Made by a program: the position numbers and the translations under genes. From Pseudomonas triticicola (lineage in GTDB: Bacteria > Pseudomonadota > Gammaproteobacteria > Pseudomonadales > Pseudomonadaceae), in NCBI RefSeq assembly GCF_019145375.1, contig NZ_JAHSTX010000001.1:1339001-1403000 (forward strand): 64,000 nt of DNA, read 5' to 3'. Positions 29,301 through 37,630 of this stretch are shown in pieces. The notes beneath the pieces are model-generated. The model made no database searches, was not told the origin of the DNA, and saw nothing but the letters and a program-made list of their open reading frames with translations. Each line of letters opens with the position of its first letter. The stretch's first letter is position 1.

Positions 29301-30263
29301 AAGGGGCTGATCGGAGCGCAATTGCATGTCGATGATCAGCGCAGCAATGACCAACTCGTTGAGCTGGCGATCGCGCACTTCCGGGTTATTGGCTTCCAGA
29401 TGCCAGCCAAGCCGTGCATGCAGAGTTTCTCCCAGGGCGCGAGCGGTTTTTCGCTTCAGGAAGTTGTGCAGGAACTTGTCCGCGTTGTCGCGTATGTCCT
29501 GTGCGGGAATCAGGTTGAAGTTGGCGAACGCCAGTACCTGCAACAGGCTTGTCGCACCTTGGGTCAGCTCATGCACTATCTGGGTTATGGCTTTGCGGTC
29601 CGCTATCGATAGATGAAACGGTGACGACTCATCGGCGTGGAGCAATTCGTGGTAGTCGCCCAAGGCGGGTGGCTCGGGCAGTTCGAAGGCCAGCCATTCA
29701 ATCAGTGCTCGGGTTTCGCCAATGTTCGTCGGCAGGTCATACCCGTTGAACTTTAACCATTGCACCACGCCAACCACTTGGCCTGAGTAAACGACGCCGC
29801 CGAGGGTCTTTGCCAAATCGGCGAGCATGTCGAGTTCTTCGGAAAACCCCGAAACTTCAGCATTATCCAGTGCAATGCTGAGGCGATGGGATTCGAACTC
29901 TGAGTCATAAATAACGAGAACTCCGGCGTTGGTATCCACTGCCAGTTGAATATCAGCTGAAAAAGAATGGTTGCGTAAGAGCTGCGCAAACTCCGGGGTT
30001 GCAATTAAATTTTTCAGGACATTGCGTGGTGGTTCACAGCGTTCGTCAAAGCTGCTGCCGATGACCCGGGGGATGAAGCGATTTTGGACATTGAATACAG
30101 TGGCGACTGGCAGCGAGGCGCTTGCCGAGTAACTGCCGGCCGAGACTTCAAACTCACTCGCCTTAAGGGCTTCGGCAAGTAACTGAACAATAAGCGCGCG
30201 TTCCTGTTTGTCGGAAGCGGAGCAATCGACGGCGGCAGGCACGTCTGAAGAAATGAACTGCAT
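26340..30263 (-). CDS. Large toxin-like protein with C-terminal aspzincin (M35-type) metalloprotease domain
   Basis: 1307 residues, no signal peptide. The N-terminal ~850 residues are mostly helical and resemble the large 'dermonecrotic/membrane-targeting' toxin-like proteins common in Pseudomonas (DUF6543-type); this is a tentative placement. A hydrophobic Gly/Ala/Leu stretch (about 861-888, IGGCILDGLSVIGLLVGLGA) could insert in or target a membrane. The last ~150 residues carry a zinc site: HEMSH (His1172, Glu1173, His1176), then LDLYYG (Asp1183, Tyr1186, Gly1187), then ANAESY (1252-1257). HExxH followed by DxxYG and a NAxxY motif is the arrangement of deuterolysin/lysine-specific endopeptidases (M35), where Asp is the third ligand. 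The gene is single, 172 bp downstream of nothing but an intergenic space, and no secretion gene adjoins. The proteolytic activity and target are inferred. Confidence -1.
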   Translation of the reverse strand: MQFISSDVPAAVDCSASDKQERALIVQLLAEALKASEFEVSAGSYSASASLPVATVFNVQNRFIPRVIGSSFDERCEPPRNVLKNLIATPEFAQLLRNHSFSADIQLAVDTNAGVLVIYDSEFESHRLSIALDNAEVSGFSEELDMLADLAKTLGGVVYSGQVVGVVQWLKFNGYDLPTNIGETRALIEWLAFELPEPPALGDYHELLHADESSPFHLSIADRKAITQIVHELTQGATSLLQVLAFANFNLIPAQDIRDNADKFLHNFLKRKTARALGETLHARLGWHLEANNPEVRDRQLNELVIAALIIDMQLRSDQPLVAGYDFYQPANAALGAADVRILFEQHLVDLGLSEAHNAPLAAHLLMAGAAPELLIDQIPPGLTLDKPGWVTARQSAAVVEHAAPGSSRVMTFAQLKAFSELTPVSAELDKLYEAAAMPAVVDWAGLNGVIPYRSDKDYDKAAMIKASAYFSRYMEALAQSETGLSTAPPDRRKIALRALEQVMPAGAYLEQQAFEIKYLDSFGERSWLEGLKAAHPAGILTEFWNFLASATDNNQYAINGLLRLRLSILDLYLSGDLVEDGQLSDKFKTRDNFHPPADAFTRLAELQSPAQLFDQAFDRYYRNVREGLSSLIKMAITQMPEHDRQALTSGKMTFYTVRKEVNPLNPQQETQIQRDEANGRYGIILCCDNGDQLRAYELFTLRGVCYERPDLALKLQDTGLIHQRPTLSYTGSKYDFQDKNKASEWPLDYAAYREGSEPRQGMTSKVVVEKLWQLQLGETDVRAVPLFFSAQLDEIAQCVLDNHPVARREELYAALDVRNGLEEWRDTREIVENLAINVIVPFKQCIEDIRSGRTDRVAEGIGGCILDGLSVIGLLVGLGASAASIIAKTGSTTLKLLKVAKAVARAAVSLINPLDGLPTLARKGFRLVKRGVVFAGETALDAAHTASVQLKRLMHGVESRDWLRLSHTGDVRQATWRGADALGEAIDIAVLERNQDWHALSIRTGGAWGPRLKLLDLGNFAPLKRLFGRFKPFSYTRGYLKKAIPHARTKLDNSINALSQPSSNDDIRAVLKHVFGNDSDEVAQHVSKHLSAMRRDLEAISFSNVTFRPHQPGVIASLSPPAYKRWQTALRTGEKIDESAGRFLSIYPDNLDEFYKLSRYDEGSVADVLIHEMSHGGPDTLDLYYGKVYPELHHAEFDAVGLLELARDARKAHPDNLINPHHALAHRPGFIEFNQVKASLPKLVQDHPALANAESYMLAVSLLDQAQTRPAILSFNVKTIDDAVRKTAAGKFLQGPLLLNLAKPVT

Positions 30264-30435
30264 GGGCTCTATCCTGAATGAGTATCGAAAGTTCCCTGGC
30301 TGTATTTTCGTTATTTATTAACGCGACCAAAGATTATTCAGGATAGAGCTGGCAGGTTAAGCAATGGCAGCGTTAGTTAGTTGCTGATTATTTTTGGATG
30401 TGACAAGTTGCATCCGCGACGGATAGTTATCAGGT

Positions 30436-30795
30436 TTATTTCAGAATGCTTTTAACTTTGTCGCGCAATTGGTCAATTGAGAAGGGCTTGCCGATGACAT
30501 GCATGTCACTGGGCACATCAATAGTCTCGGCATAACCGCTGGCGAACAGGACGGGCAGAGCAGGGCGCAGCTCCCGCGCCTTTTCAGAGAGTTCGCGGCC
30601 ATCCATGCCAGGCAGGCCGTGGTCGGTCATCATCAAATCGATGGCTTTGCCAGTATTCGCAAGAATCTCGAGTGCCGCGTTGCCGTCATCAGCCTCCAAT
30701 ACCGTGTATTCCAGCTCCTCCAGCACATCCACGATGAGCATGCGCACGATGTCGTCATCTTCTACGACAAGGATAGTGGAGGCATTGGCAGACAT
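30436..30795 (-). CDS. Single-domain response regulator (CheY-like)
   Basis: A 119-residue receiver with no output domain: acidic pair VVEDDDIVR, phosphoacceptor Asp in LMMTDHGLPGMDG (about residue 56), conserved Ser/Thr position in LFASGYAE, and Lys in VIGKPF. It resembles the receiver at the C-terminus of the hybrid kinase 37631-39301 (both have the GLPGMDG/GLPGMNG loop and GYAE), so it could take phosphate from a kinase in this block. It is divergent from the 31061 operon. Confidence -1.
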   Translation of the reverse strand: MSANASTILVVEDDDIVRMLIVDVLEELEYTVLEADDGNAALEILANTGKAIDLMMTDHGLPGMDGRELSEKARELRPALPVLFASGYAETIDVPSDMHVIGKPFSIDQLRDKVKSILK

Positions 30796-31060
30796 GGCAG
30801 GACTCTCAAAAATTGAAATCGGGGGATACCGGGCAAGCGAATTTTGCCGGACTCTTGCATGAGTAAGTGGCGCATAGCCACAAGTTCCCGAGCTGATACA
30901 AAAAAGAACAGGTCAGTGCGGTGCGGCAAGGATACCCGTTGGCGTCGTCCAATGCGCAGGTGTGCGTAGGAAAATGCCATCATTTGTGTGAGAAAAATGG
31001 ATCCATGGCGGGGTTTTGGGGCAAACTCTCGGGTTTTCAACAGTTCGACAAGGCTGCCCC

Positions 31061-34000
31061 ATGTCCTCTCCGTCCTCGGTTGATGAACAACGGTTCCGCA
31101 AACTTCTGAGTCGCAACGTCAGCCTGCCGCTGGGCGTCGGCGTGCTCAGCGCCGTGTTCTTCGTCTCACTGATCACTTATTTGCTGTCGGTCATCCAATG
31201 GGTCGAGCACACCGACCGGGTGATCAATAACGCCAATGAAGCGGTGAAGCTCACCGTTGATCTGGAAACCGGCATGCGCGGCTATCTGCTCAGCGGTGAC
31301 GAGCACTTTCTCGACCCGTACGAAGTTGCCAAGCCGCGTATCGAGGTCGCTCTCAATACGTTGCTGGAGCTGACCGCTGATAATCCGGTGCAGACCGATC
31401 GCTTGCGCCGTTTGCAAGCCTTGCAGGTGGAATGGGCCAACTACGCGCAATCGATGATCGATCTGCAGCGCAGCAGCGGTGATTATCGCGGCGCGGTCAA
31501 GGCCGGGCGGGGCAAGCGCCTGACCGATGAAATCCGCAAGCAATTCGAGGACGTCATCGAGACCGAGCAGGTGCTGCGCGCCACGCGCAACGAGGATGTG
31601 CGCCGCACCACCATCTGGAGCATCACTCTTTATCTGATCTTCATCGTCGGGATCAGCGGTTTGCTGGCCTACATCGGCCGCCGTGATCTGCTCAACCTGT
31701 CGACCAACTACAGCGCCAACCTCGCCGCGCAGCTGGCCAGCGCTGAACGCCTCGAGAAGCAGGCGTGGCTGCGCAACGGCCAGACACAATTGGCCGAGCA
31801 GGTATTGGGGCAACTGACGCTGAACCTGCTGGGGCGCAACATTCTGCAATTCTGTGCGCAATACCTTGGTACTGCCGTCGCCGCGCTTTATGTGCGCGAA
31901 GAACATGGCGGCCTCAAGCGCGTGGCGACTTATGGTTTCTCCCGCGAGCAGGAAGAGCTCAATCAAACGATCTACAGCGGCGAAGGCATCGTCGGCCAAG
32001 TGGCAGAACAGGCACGGCTGATCCGTCTCGACGCGGTCCCGGGCGACTATTTCAAAGTCAGCTCCGGTCTCGGTGCAGGTCTGCCGCACAGTGTGCTGGT
32101 GGTGCCGACCAGCGATGACGACCGGGTCAACGGGGTAATCGAGCTGGGCTTCCTGCGTCCGCTGTCCGAGCGCGACATCGAACTGCTGGAGCTGATTGCC
32201 GGCAATATCGGTACCTCGATCGAGGCGGCGCGTTACCGCCAGCGCTTGCAGGAAGTGCTCGCCGAAACCCAGCAGCTCAACGAAGAACTGCAAGTGCAGC
32301 AGGAAGAGCTGAAGACTGCCAACGAAGAGCTGGAAGAACAGTCGCGGATTCTCAAGGAATCCCAGGCGCATCTGGAAACCCAGCAGGTGGAGCTGGAGCA
32401 GACCAACGAGCAGCTCGCCGAACAACGCGATGCGATGGACAAGAAAAACACCGAGCTGAATCAGGCGCAGATCCAACTCGAAGAGCGCGCCGAAGAACTG
32501 CAACGTTCGAGCAAGTACAAGTCCGAATTCCTCGCCAACATGTCCCACGAACTGCGCACGCCGCTCAACAGTTCGCTGATTCTGGCCAAGTTGCTGGCGG
32601 AAAACCCGCAGCAGAATCTGTCGGCCGAACAGGTCAAGTTTGCCGAATCGATCTATTCGGCCGGCAACGATCTGCTCAACCTGATCAACGACATCCTCGA
32701 CATTTCCAAGGTCGAGGCCGGCAAGCTTGAAGTGATTGCCGAAAACACCCGCGTCGATCGTCTGGTCGATGGCTTGCGCTCGATGTTCGAACCGTTGGCG
32801 GCGGACAAGAAACTGGCCTTCAGCGTCGAGGTTCAGCCGGACGCACCGGGCTTGCTGTTCACCGACCGTCAGCGTCTGGAGCAGGTCATCAAGAACCTGC
32901 TGTCCAACGCGATCAAGTTCACCGAGCACGGCGCCGTGAGCCTGACCATCACCGCGCAGCCGAATGATCACATCGCCTTCAGCGTCAAGGATTCCGGGAT
33001 CGGTATCGCTGCCGATCAGCAAGAAAGTATCTTCGAGGCGTTCCGTCAGGCGGATGGCACCACCAATCGCAAATACGGCGGCACTGGCCTTGGCCTGTCG
33101 ATCTCGCGGGATCTGGCGACGTTGCTGGGCGGTTCGATCAGCGTCGACAGCGTACCGGGGCAGGGCAGCACGTTCACCCTGGTGTTGCCACGTCAGTACC
33201 ACGAGTTCGGCGAAACACCGGCCGCGCCGCTGACCTTCCACCCGGCACCTGCGATGCCTGCGCCAGTTGCTGTTGCGGCTCCGCTGGCATCGGCGATTCC
33301 TGCAGTCATCCCGCGCTTTGCCGACGATCGCGACAAGGCGCCATTCGCCACCCGCTGCATTCTGGTGGTGGAGGACGAGCCCAACTTCGCTCGCATCCTC
33401 TATGACCTTGCCCATGAGTTGGGTTACATGTGTCTGGTCGCCCACGGCGCCGACGAAGGCTACGACCTGGCCCGCGAATTCGTCCCGGATGCGATCCTGC
33501 TCGACATGCGCCTGCCGGATCATTCCGGTCTGACCGTGCTGCAACGCCTGAAAGAACGCGCCGAAACCCGGCACATTCCGGTGCACGTGATTTCCGTGGA
33601 AGACCGCGTCGAAGCCGCCATGCACATGGGCGCGATCGGCTACGCAGTGAAGCCGACCACCCGCGAAGAGCTCAAGGACGTCTTCGCCCGCCTCGAGGCC
33701 AAGCTGACGCAGAAGGTCAAACGCGTGCTGCTGGTCGAAGACGACGATCTGCAACGCGAAAGCATCGCGCGGCTGATCGGCGACGAAGACATTGAAATCA
33801 CTGCCGTCGGCCTGGCCCAGGACGCGCTGGAATTGCTGCGCACGACCATCTACGACTGCATGGTCATCGACCTCAAGCTGCCGGACATGCTCGGCAACGA
33901 TCTGCTCAAGCGCATGTCCACCGAGGACATCTGCTCGTTCCCGCCGGTCATCGTTTACACCGGACGCAACCTGACCCGCGATGAAGAGGCTGAACTGCGC

Positions 34001-34534
34001 AAGTATTCGCGCTCGATCATCATCAAGGGTGCACGCTCGCCAGAGCGTTTGCTCGACGAGGTCACACTCTTTCTGCACAAAGTCGAATCGCAGCTGTCCC
34101 ATGAACGGCAGAAGATGCTCAAGACCGCGCGCAGCCGCGACAAGGTCTTTGAAGGTCGCAAAGTGCTGCTGGTGGACGACGATGTGCGCAACATCTTCGC
34201 CCTGACCAGCGCGCTGGAACACAAAGGCGCAGTCGTGGTGATCGGCCGTAATGGCCGCGAAGCGATTGAGAAACTTCATGAAGTCGAGGACATCGACCTG
34301 GTGCTGATGGACGTGATGATGCCGGAAATGGATGGCTTCGAAGCCACCATGGAAATCCGCAAGGATCCGCGCTGGCGCAAGCTGCCGATCATCGCGGTGA
34401 CGGCCAAGGCCATGAAGGACGATCAGGAGCGCTGCCTGCAAGCGGGCGCCAACGATTACCTGGCCAAGCCCATCGACCTTGATCGTCTGTTCTCGCTGAT
34501 ACGTGTGTGGTTACCGAAAATGGAACGCATCTAG
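31061..34534 (+). CDS. Hybrid sensor kinase: CHASE3-GAF-HisKA-HATPase-REC-REC-REC
   Basis: About 1157 residues from ATG 31061. Two membrane helices (VGVLSAVFFVSLITYLL; SITLYLIFIVGISGLLAYIG) flank a periplasmic CHASE3 domain (LTVDLETGMRGYLLSGDEHFLDPY). Next come a GAF domain, a long Gln/Glu-rich coiled coil, HisKA with SHELRTPLN (His496), and HATPase with NLLSNAIKFTE and GTGLGLSIS. Three receivers follow, with Asp815, Asp937 and Asp1084 (LLDMRLP, VIDLKLP, LMDVMMP). It is the head of a five-gene operon and its stop overlaps the CheR start. The long frame on the opposite strand is a codon-bias shadow. The signal is unknown; CHASE3 senses extracytoplasmic cues. Confidence -1.
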   Translation: MSSPSSVDEQRFRKLLSRNVSLPLGVGVLSAVFFVSLITYLLSVIQWVEHTDRVINNANEAVKLTVDLETGMRGYLLSGDEHFLDPYEVAKPRIEVALNTLLELTADNPVQTDRLRRLQALQVEWANYAQSMIDLQRSSGDYRGAVKAGRGKRLTDEIRKQFEDVIETEQVLRATRNEDVRRTTIWSITLYLIFIVGISGLLAYIGRRDLLNLSTNYSANLAAQLASAERLEKQAWLRNGQTQLAEQVLGQLTLNLLGRNILQFCAQYLGTAVAALYVREEHGGLKRVATYGFSREQEELNQTIYSGEGIVGQVAEQARLIRLDAVPGDYFKVSSGLGAGLPHSVLVVPTSDDDRVNGVIELGFLRPLSERDIELLELIAGNIGTSIEAARYRQRLQEVLAETQQLNEELQVQQEELKTANEELEEQSRILKESQAHLETQQVELEQTNEQLAEQRDAMDKKNTELNQAQIQLEERAEELQRSSKYKSEFLANMSHELRTPLNSSLILAKLLAENPQQNLSAEQVKFAESIYSAGNDLLNLINDILDISKVEAGKLEVIAENTRVDRLVDGLRSMFEPLAADKKLAFSVEVQPDAPGLLFTDRQRLEQVIKNLLSNAIKFTEHGAVSLTITAQPNDHIAFSVKDSGIGIAADQQESIFEAFRQADGTTNRKYGGTGLGLSISRDLATLLGGSISVDSVPGQGSTFTLVLPRQYHEFGETPAAPLTFHPAPAMPAPVAVAAPLASAIPAVIPRFADDRDKAPFATRCILVVEDEPNFARILYDLAHELGYMCLVAHGADEGYDLAREFVPDAILLDMRLPDHSGLTVLQRLKERAETRHIPVHVISVEDRVEAAMHMGAIGYAVKPTTREELKDVFARLEAKLTQKVKRVLLVEDDDLQRESIARLIGDEDIEITAVGLAQDALELLRTTIYDCMVIDLKLPDMLGNDLLKRMSTEDICSFPPVIVYTGRNLTRDEEAELRKYSRSIIIKGARSPERLLDEVTLFLHKVESQLSHERQKMLKTARSRDKVFEGRKVLLVDDDVRNIFALTSALEHKGAVVVIGRNGREAIEKLHEVEDIDLVLMDVMMPEMDGFEATMEIRKDPRWRKLPIIAVTAKAMKDDQERCLQAGANDYLAKPIDLDRLFSLIRVWLPKMERI

Positions 34535-35367
34535 TGGAACGCAGCAGTTCAGCCGAGCGCAACAGCGAAATCGAATTACGCTTGTTGATCGAGGCGATTT
34601 ACCTGAAATACAGCTATGACTTTCGCGACTACTCCGGCGCTTCGATCAAGCGCCGGGTGCAGCACGCGCTGAGTCAGTTCGAGTGCGCGACCATCTCGGC
34701 CCTGCAAGAAAAAGTCCTGCACGACCCGACCGCGTTCATGCAGCTGCTGCAACTGCTGACGATCCCGGTCAGCGAGATGTTCCGCGATCCGTCGCACTTC
34801 CTGGCCATCCGCAACGAAGTGGTGCCGCTGCTGCGTACCTATCCGTCGCTGAAGATCTGGATTGCCGGCTGCAGCACGGGCGAGGAGGTCTACTCGATGG
34901 CGATCCTGTTGCGCGAAGAAGGCCTGCTCGACCGCACGATCATCTACGCCACCGACATCAACCCGCGCTCGCTGGAGAAAGCCAAGCAAGGGATTTTCTC
35001 CATGGAAAATGTCCGCGCCTACACTGCCAACTATCAGCAGGCCGGCGGTCAGCGTTCGTTTGCCGATTACTACACGGCAGCCTACGGCTACGCGATTTTC
35101 GACAAGAGCCTGTGCGAGAACGTGACATTCGCCGACCACAGCCTGGCCACCGACAGCGTGTTCTCCGAAACCCAGTTGATTTCCTGCCGCAACGTGCTGA
35201 TCTATTTCAACAAGAAGTTGCAGGACCGGGCGTTCGGGCTGTTCCATGAATCGTTGTCGCATCGCGGCTTTCTGGTGCTGGGCAGCAAGGAAACCCTGGA
35301 TTTTTCCAACTATTCGAACCAGTTCGAGGCGTTGGTCAAACAAGAACGGATCTACCGCAAATCATGA
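34534..35367 (+). CDS. CheR-type protein methyltransferase
   Basis: About 278 residues. The N-terminal helical domain (IYLKYSYDFRDYSGASIKRRVQHAL) contacts the receptor, and the SAM-binding core has KIWIAGCSTGEEVYSMAILL, YATDINPRSLEKAKQGIF and NVLIYFNKKLQ. It methylates glutamates on a sensory protein. The start GTG 34534 overlaps the kinase stop (TAGTG) and is preferred over the earlier GTG 34507. It overlaps the CheB gene by 4 nt. No chemoreceptor with methylation helices is encoded here, so the substrate may be the coiled coil of the upstream kinase or an MCP elsewhere. Confidence -1.
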   Translation: MERSSSAERNSEIELRLLIEAIYLKYSYDFRDYSGASIKRRVQHALSQFECATISALQEKVLHDPTAFMQLLQLLTIPVSEMFRDPSHFLAIRNEVVPLLRTYPSLKIWIAGCSTGEEVYSMAILLREEGLLDRTIIYATDINPRSLEKAKQGIFSMENVRAYTANYQQAGGQRSFADYYTAAYGYAIFDKSLCENVTFADHSLATDSVFSETQLISCRNVLIYFNKKLQDRAFGLFHESLSHRGFLVLGSKETLDFSNYSNQFEALVKQERIYRKS

Positions 35368-35957
35368 ACGACACCCCGAGCCTGCCTCGCATCGAGGCCG
35401 TCGTGATCGGCGCCTCCGCAGGCGGTGTCGAGGCGTTGCTGACACTGCTCGGGCCATTGCGCAAAGGCTATGTACTGCCGATCATCATCGTTCTGCATCT
35501 GCCGGAAGAACGCCGCAGTCATCTGGCCGAAGTGTTCTCCCGCCGTGTGGCGATGCCGGTCAAGGAAGCCGAAGACAAGCAGGACATTGAAGCCGGCACG
35601 GTGTATTTCGCCACGCCCGGTTACCACTTGTCGGTCGAAGCGGATCGCAGCCTGTCGCTGAGCCTGGAGGACCGCGTGCACCATTCGCGGCCTTCGATCG
35701 ATTACCTGTTTGAATCGGCCGCTGACGTTTACGGCGAGACACTCGCCGCCGTGCTGCTGACCGGCGCCAATCAGGACGGCGCGCGCGGGCTGGCCTGCGT
35801 CAAGCGCTGCGGCGGCCTGACCATTGTTCAAGACCCCGATGATGCACAAGTCGCCACCATGCCTCAGGCTGCACTGAACGTTCTGCAGCCGGATCATGTC
35901 CTACCCATTCACGGCATCGGCCGTCTGCTAGTCGAGCTGGAACGAATCGCATGCTGA
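35364..35957 (+). CDS. CheB-type methylesterase, catalytic domain only
   Basis: A 197-residue CheB_methylest domain: nucleophile Ser18 in VIGASAGGVEAL, His45 in IVLHLPEE, and Asp in LTGANQDGARGL (about residue 138). It removes methyl groups added by CheR. The usual N-terminal receiver is absent, so its activity cannot be switched by direct phosphorylation; control may come from the REC-kinase encoded next (7-nt overlap). The catalytic triad is intact and the length matches the free-standing form found beside hybrid kinases. Confidence -1.
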   Translation: MNDTPSLPRIEAVVIGASAGGVEALLTLLGPLRKGYVLPIIIVLHLPEERRSHLAEVFSRRVAMPVKEAEDKQDIEAGTVYFATPGYHLSVEADRSLSLSLEDRVHHSRPSIDYLFESAADVYGETLAAVLLTGANQDGARGLACVKRCGGLTIVQDPDDAQVATMPQAALNVLQPDHVLPIHGIGRLLVELERIAC

Positions 35958-37165
35958 GTAATATCCAAGCCAAACTGTTGATCGTTGACGATCTGCCAGA
36001 AAACCTGCTGGCGCTGGAAGCGCTGATCAAGCGCGAGGATCGCACGGTCTACAAGGCTCTGTCGGCGGACGAAGCACTGTCGCTGTTGCTGCAACACGAA
36101 TTCGCCATGGCCATTCTCGACGTGCAGATGCCGGGCATGAATGGCTTCGAACTGGCTGAGTTGATGCGCGGCACCGAGAAGACCAAGAACATTCCGATCA
36201 TTTTCGTCAGCGCCGCTGGCCGTGAACTCAACTACGCGTTCAAAGGCTACGAAAGCGGTGCGGTGGACTTCCTGCACAAGCCGCTGGACATTCATGCGGT
36301 GAAGAGCAAGGTCAACGTTTTCGTCGATCTGTATCGCCAGAGCAAGGCCATGAAACAGCAGGTCGAGGCGCTGGAGCAGGCCCGCCGTGAGCAGGAAGCG
36401 CTGCTGCAACAGCTGCAAAGCACGCAGCTTGAGCTGGAACAAGCGGTGCGCATGCGCGATGACTTCATGTCCATCGTTGCCCACGAGGTGCGTACACCGC
36501 TCAATGGCCTGATCCTCGAAACCCAGCTGCGCAAGATGCACCTGGCCCGGGACAATGCCTCGGCATTCACCCTCGACAAGATGCAGGCAATGGTCGACCG
36601 CGATGAGCGGCAGATCAAAAGCCTGATTCGCCTGATCGAAGACATGCTCGATGTCTCGCGGATCCGCACCGGCAAACTGTCGATCCGCCCGAGTCGTTTC
36701 AATCTGGTGCAACTGGTCAGCAATCTGCTGCAGAATTTTGCCCCGCAAATGGAAGCGGCAGAAACCAGTGTTTCCTTTGAGGCGTCCGAGCCGGTCGAAG
36801 GTTGCTGGGACGAGTTCCGCATCGAGCAGGTGGTGTCCAATCTGCTGACCAACGCCTTGCGCTACGGGGGGCGCAGCCCGATTCAGGTGCGCGTCTATCG
36901 CGAAGGCGAGGAGGCGCGGGTCGAAGTTCAGGACCACGGCATCGGCATCAGCGCCGAGAACCAGAAGCGTATTTTTCAGCAGTTCGAACGGGTGTCCGCC
37001 AAGACGGTGGTGGCCGGGCTCGGGCTGGGTCTGTTCATTTCCGAGCAGATCGTCGCCGCCCATGGCGGCTCCATCGTCGTCGAGAGTGAAATCAACGAAG
37101 GCGCCCTGTTTCGCGTTTGTCTGCCGATCCAGGAAAACGGCATATCCGACGCAACCTCTGAGTGA
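35951..37165 (+). CDS. REC-histidine kinase (receiver N-terminal)
   Basis: A 404-residue soluble protein: an N-terminal receiver (LLIVDDLPENLLALEALI, phosphoacceptor Asp57 in AILDVQMPGMNG), a coiled linker rich in Gln/Glu (about 125-165), HisKA with VAHEVRTPLN (His178), and HATPase with NLLTNALRYGG, DHGIGIS and GLGLGLFISEQI. Its receiver is likely fed by the hybrid kinase at 31061. It overlaps the CheB gene at its start. No membrane segment. Confidence -1.
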   Translation: MLSNIQAKLLIVDDLPENLLALEALIKREDRTVYKALSADEALSLLLQHEFAMAILDVQMPGMNGFELAELMRGTEKTKNIPIIFVSAAGRELNYAFKGYESGAVDFLHKPLDIHAVKSKVNVFVDLYRQSKAMKQQVEALEQARREQEALLQQLQSTQLELEQAVRMRDDFMSIVAHEVRTPLNGLILETQLRKMHLARDNASAFTLDKMQAMVDRDERQIKSLIRLIEDMLDVSRIRTGKLSIRPSRFNLVQLVSNLLQNFAPQMEAAETSVSFEASEPVEGCWDEFRIEQVVSNLLTNALRYGGRSPIQVRVYREGEEARVEVQDHGIGISAENQKRIFQQFERVSAKTVVAGLGLGLFISEQIVAAHGGSIVVESEINEGALFRVCLPIQENGISDATSE

Positions 37166-37209
37166 CCACACGGTCGTATCAGCAGCTATTGACCGAACAA
37201 AGGCTTCCC

Positions 37210-37587
37210 ATGAGCGTAGATGCGCAAGATGTAGTACTCGTCGTCGAAGACGAACCGGTTATCTTGATGGTCCTGACGGATTACCTGTCAGGGCAGGGCT
37301 ATCGCGTGCTGCAAGCGGAAAATGGCGAGCAGGCTTTCGAGATACTCGCCAGCAAACCTCACCTGGACATGCTGATTACCGATTTCCGCCTGCCGGGCGG
37401 GATCTCCGGCGTGCAGATTGCCGAGCCAGCGGTGAAATTGCGACCGGACCTCAAAGTGATTTTCATCAGCGGCTACCCGCAGGAAATCCGTGAAACCGGC
37501 AGCCTGATCACCAGCAAGGCACCGATCCTGGAAAAACCGTTCGATCTGGATGTGCTGCAGGAAAAGATTCAGGAATTGCTGGCCTGA
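37210..37587 (+). CDS. Single-domain response regulator, end of operon
   Basis: About 125 residues: VVLVVEDEPVILMVLTDYL acidic pair, Asp in MLITDFRLPGGISG, FISGYPQE, and Lys in ILEKPFDLD. The start chosen is ATG 37210 with AAAGG seven bases upstream; a GTG at 37162 overlapping the kinase stop would add a non-conserved leader. It is the last gene before a strong hairpin. No output domain, so it probably passes phosphate or binds a partner. Confidence -1.
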   Translation: MSVDAQDVVLVVEDEPVILMVLTDYLSGQGYRVLQAENGEQAFEILASKPHLDMLITDFRLPGGISGVQIAEPAVKLRPDLKVIFISGYPQEIRETGSLITSKAPILEKPFDLDVLQEKIQELLA

Positions 37588-37592
37588 TTCTC

Positions 37593-37628
37593 ATGCAGGA
37601 GCTGCCGAGCCTTCGGCAGCTCCTGTAG
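37593..37628. terminator. Bidirectional hairpin between converging signalling operons
   Basis: GCAGGAGCTGCCGA (37596-37609) pairs with TCGGCAGCTCCTG (37613-37625). It sits 6 nt after the response-regulator stop and just after the opposing kinase stop (37631), but lacks a long T run on either side. The arms match the GGAGCTGCCG REP core seen at 19301-19391, so a REP has probably been recruited as a terminator. Confidence -1.
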
Positions 37629-37630
37629 AT

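Noticed and set aside
31166..34441. A 1091-codon open frame on the minus strand across the hybrid kinase gene
   Set aside because: It is antisense to a gene with complete kinase and receiver motifs. Its composition is the His/Gln/Ala/Val-rich pattern of GC-rich codon shadows, and it has no recognisable motif.
35909..37171. A 420-codon minus-strand frame opposite the REC-kinase
   Set aside because: Shadow of the real plus-strand kinase, whose overlaps with cheB and the receiver gene fix the coding strand.
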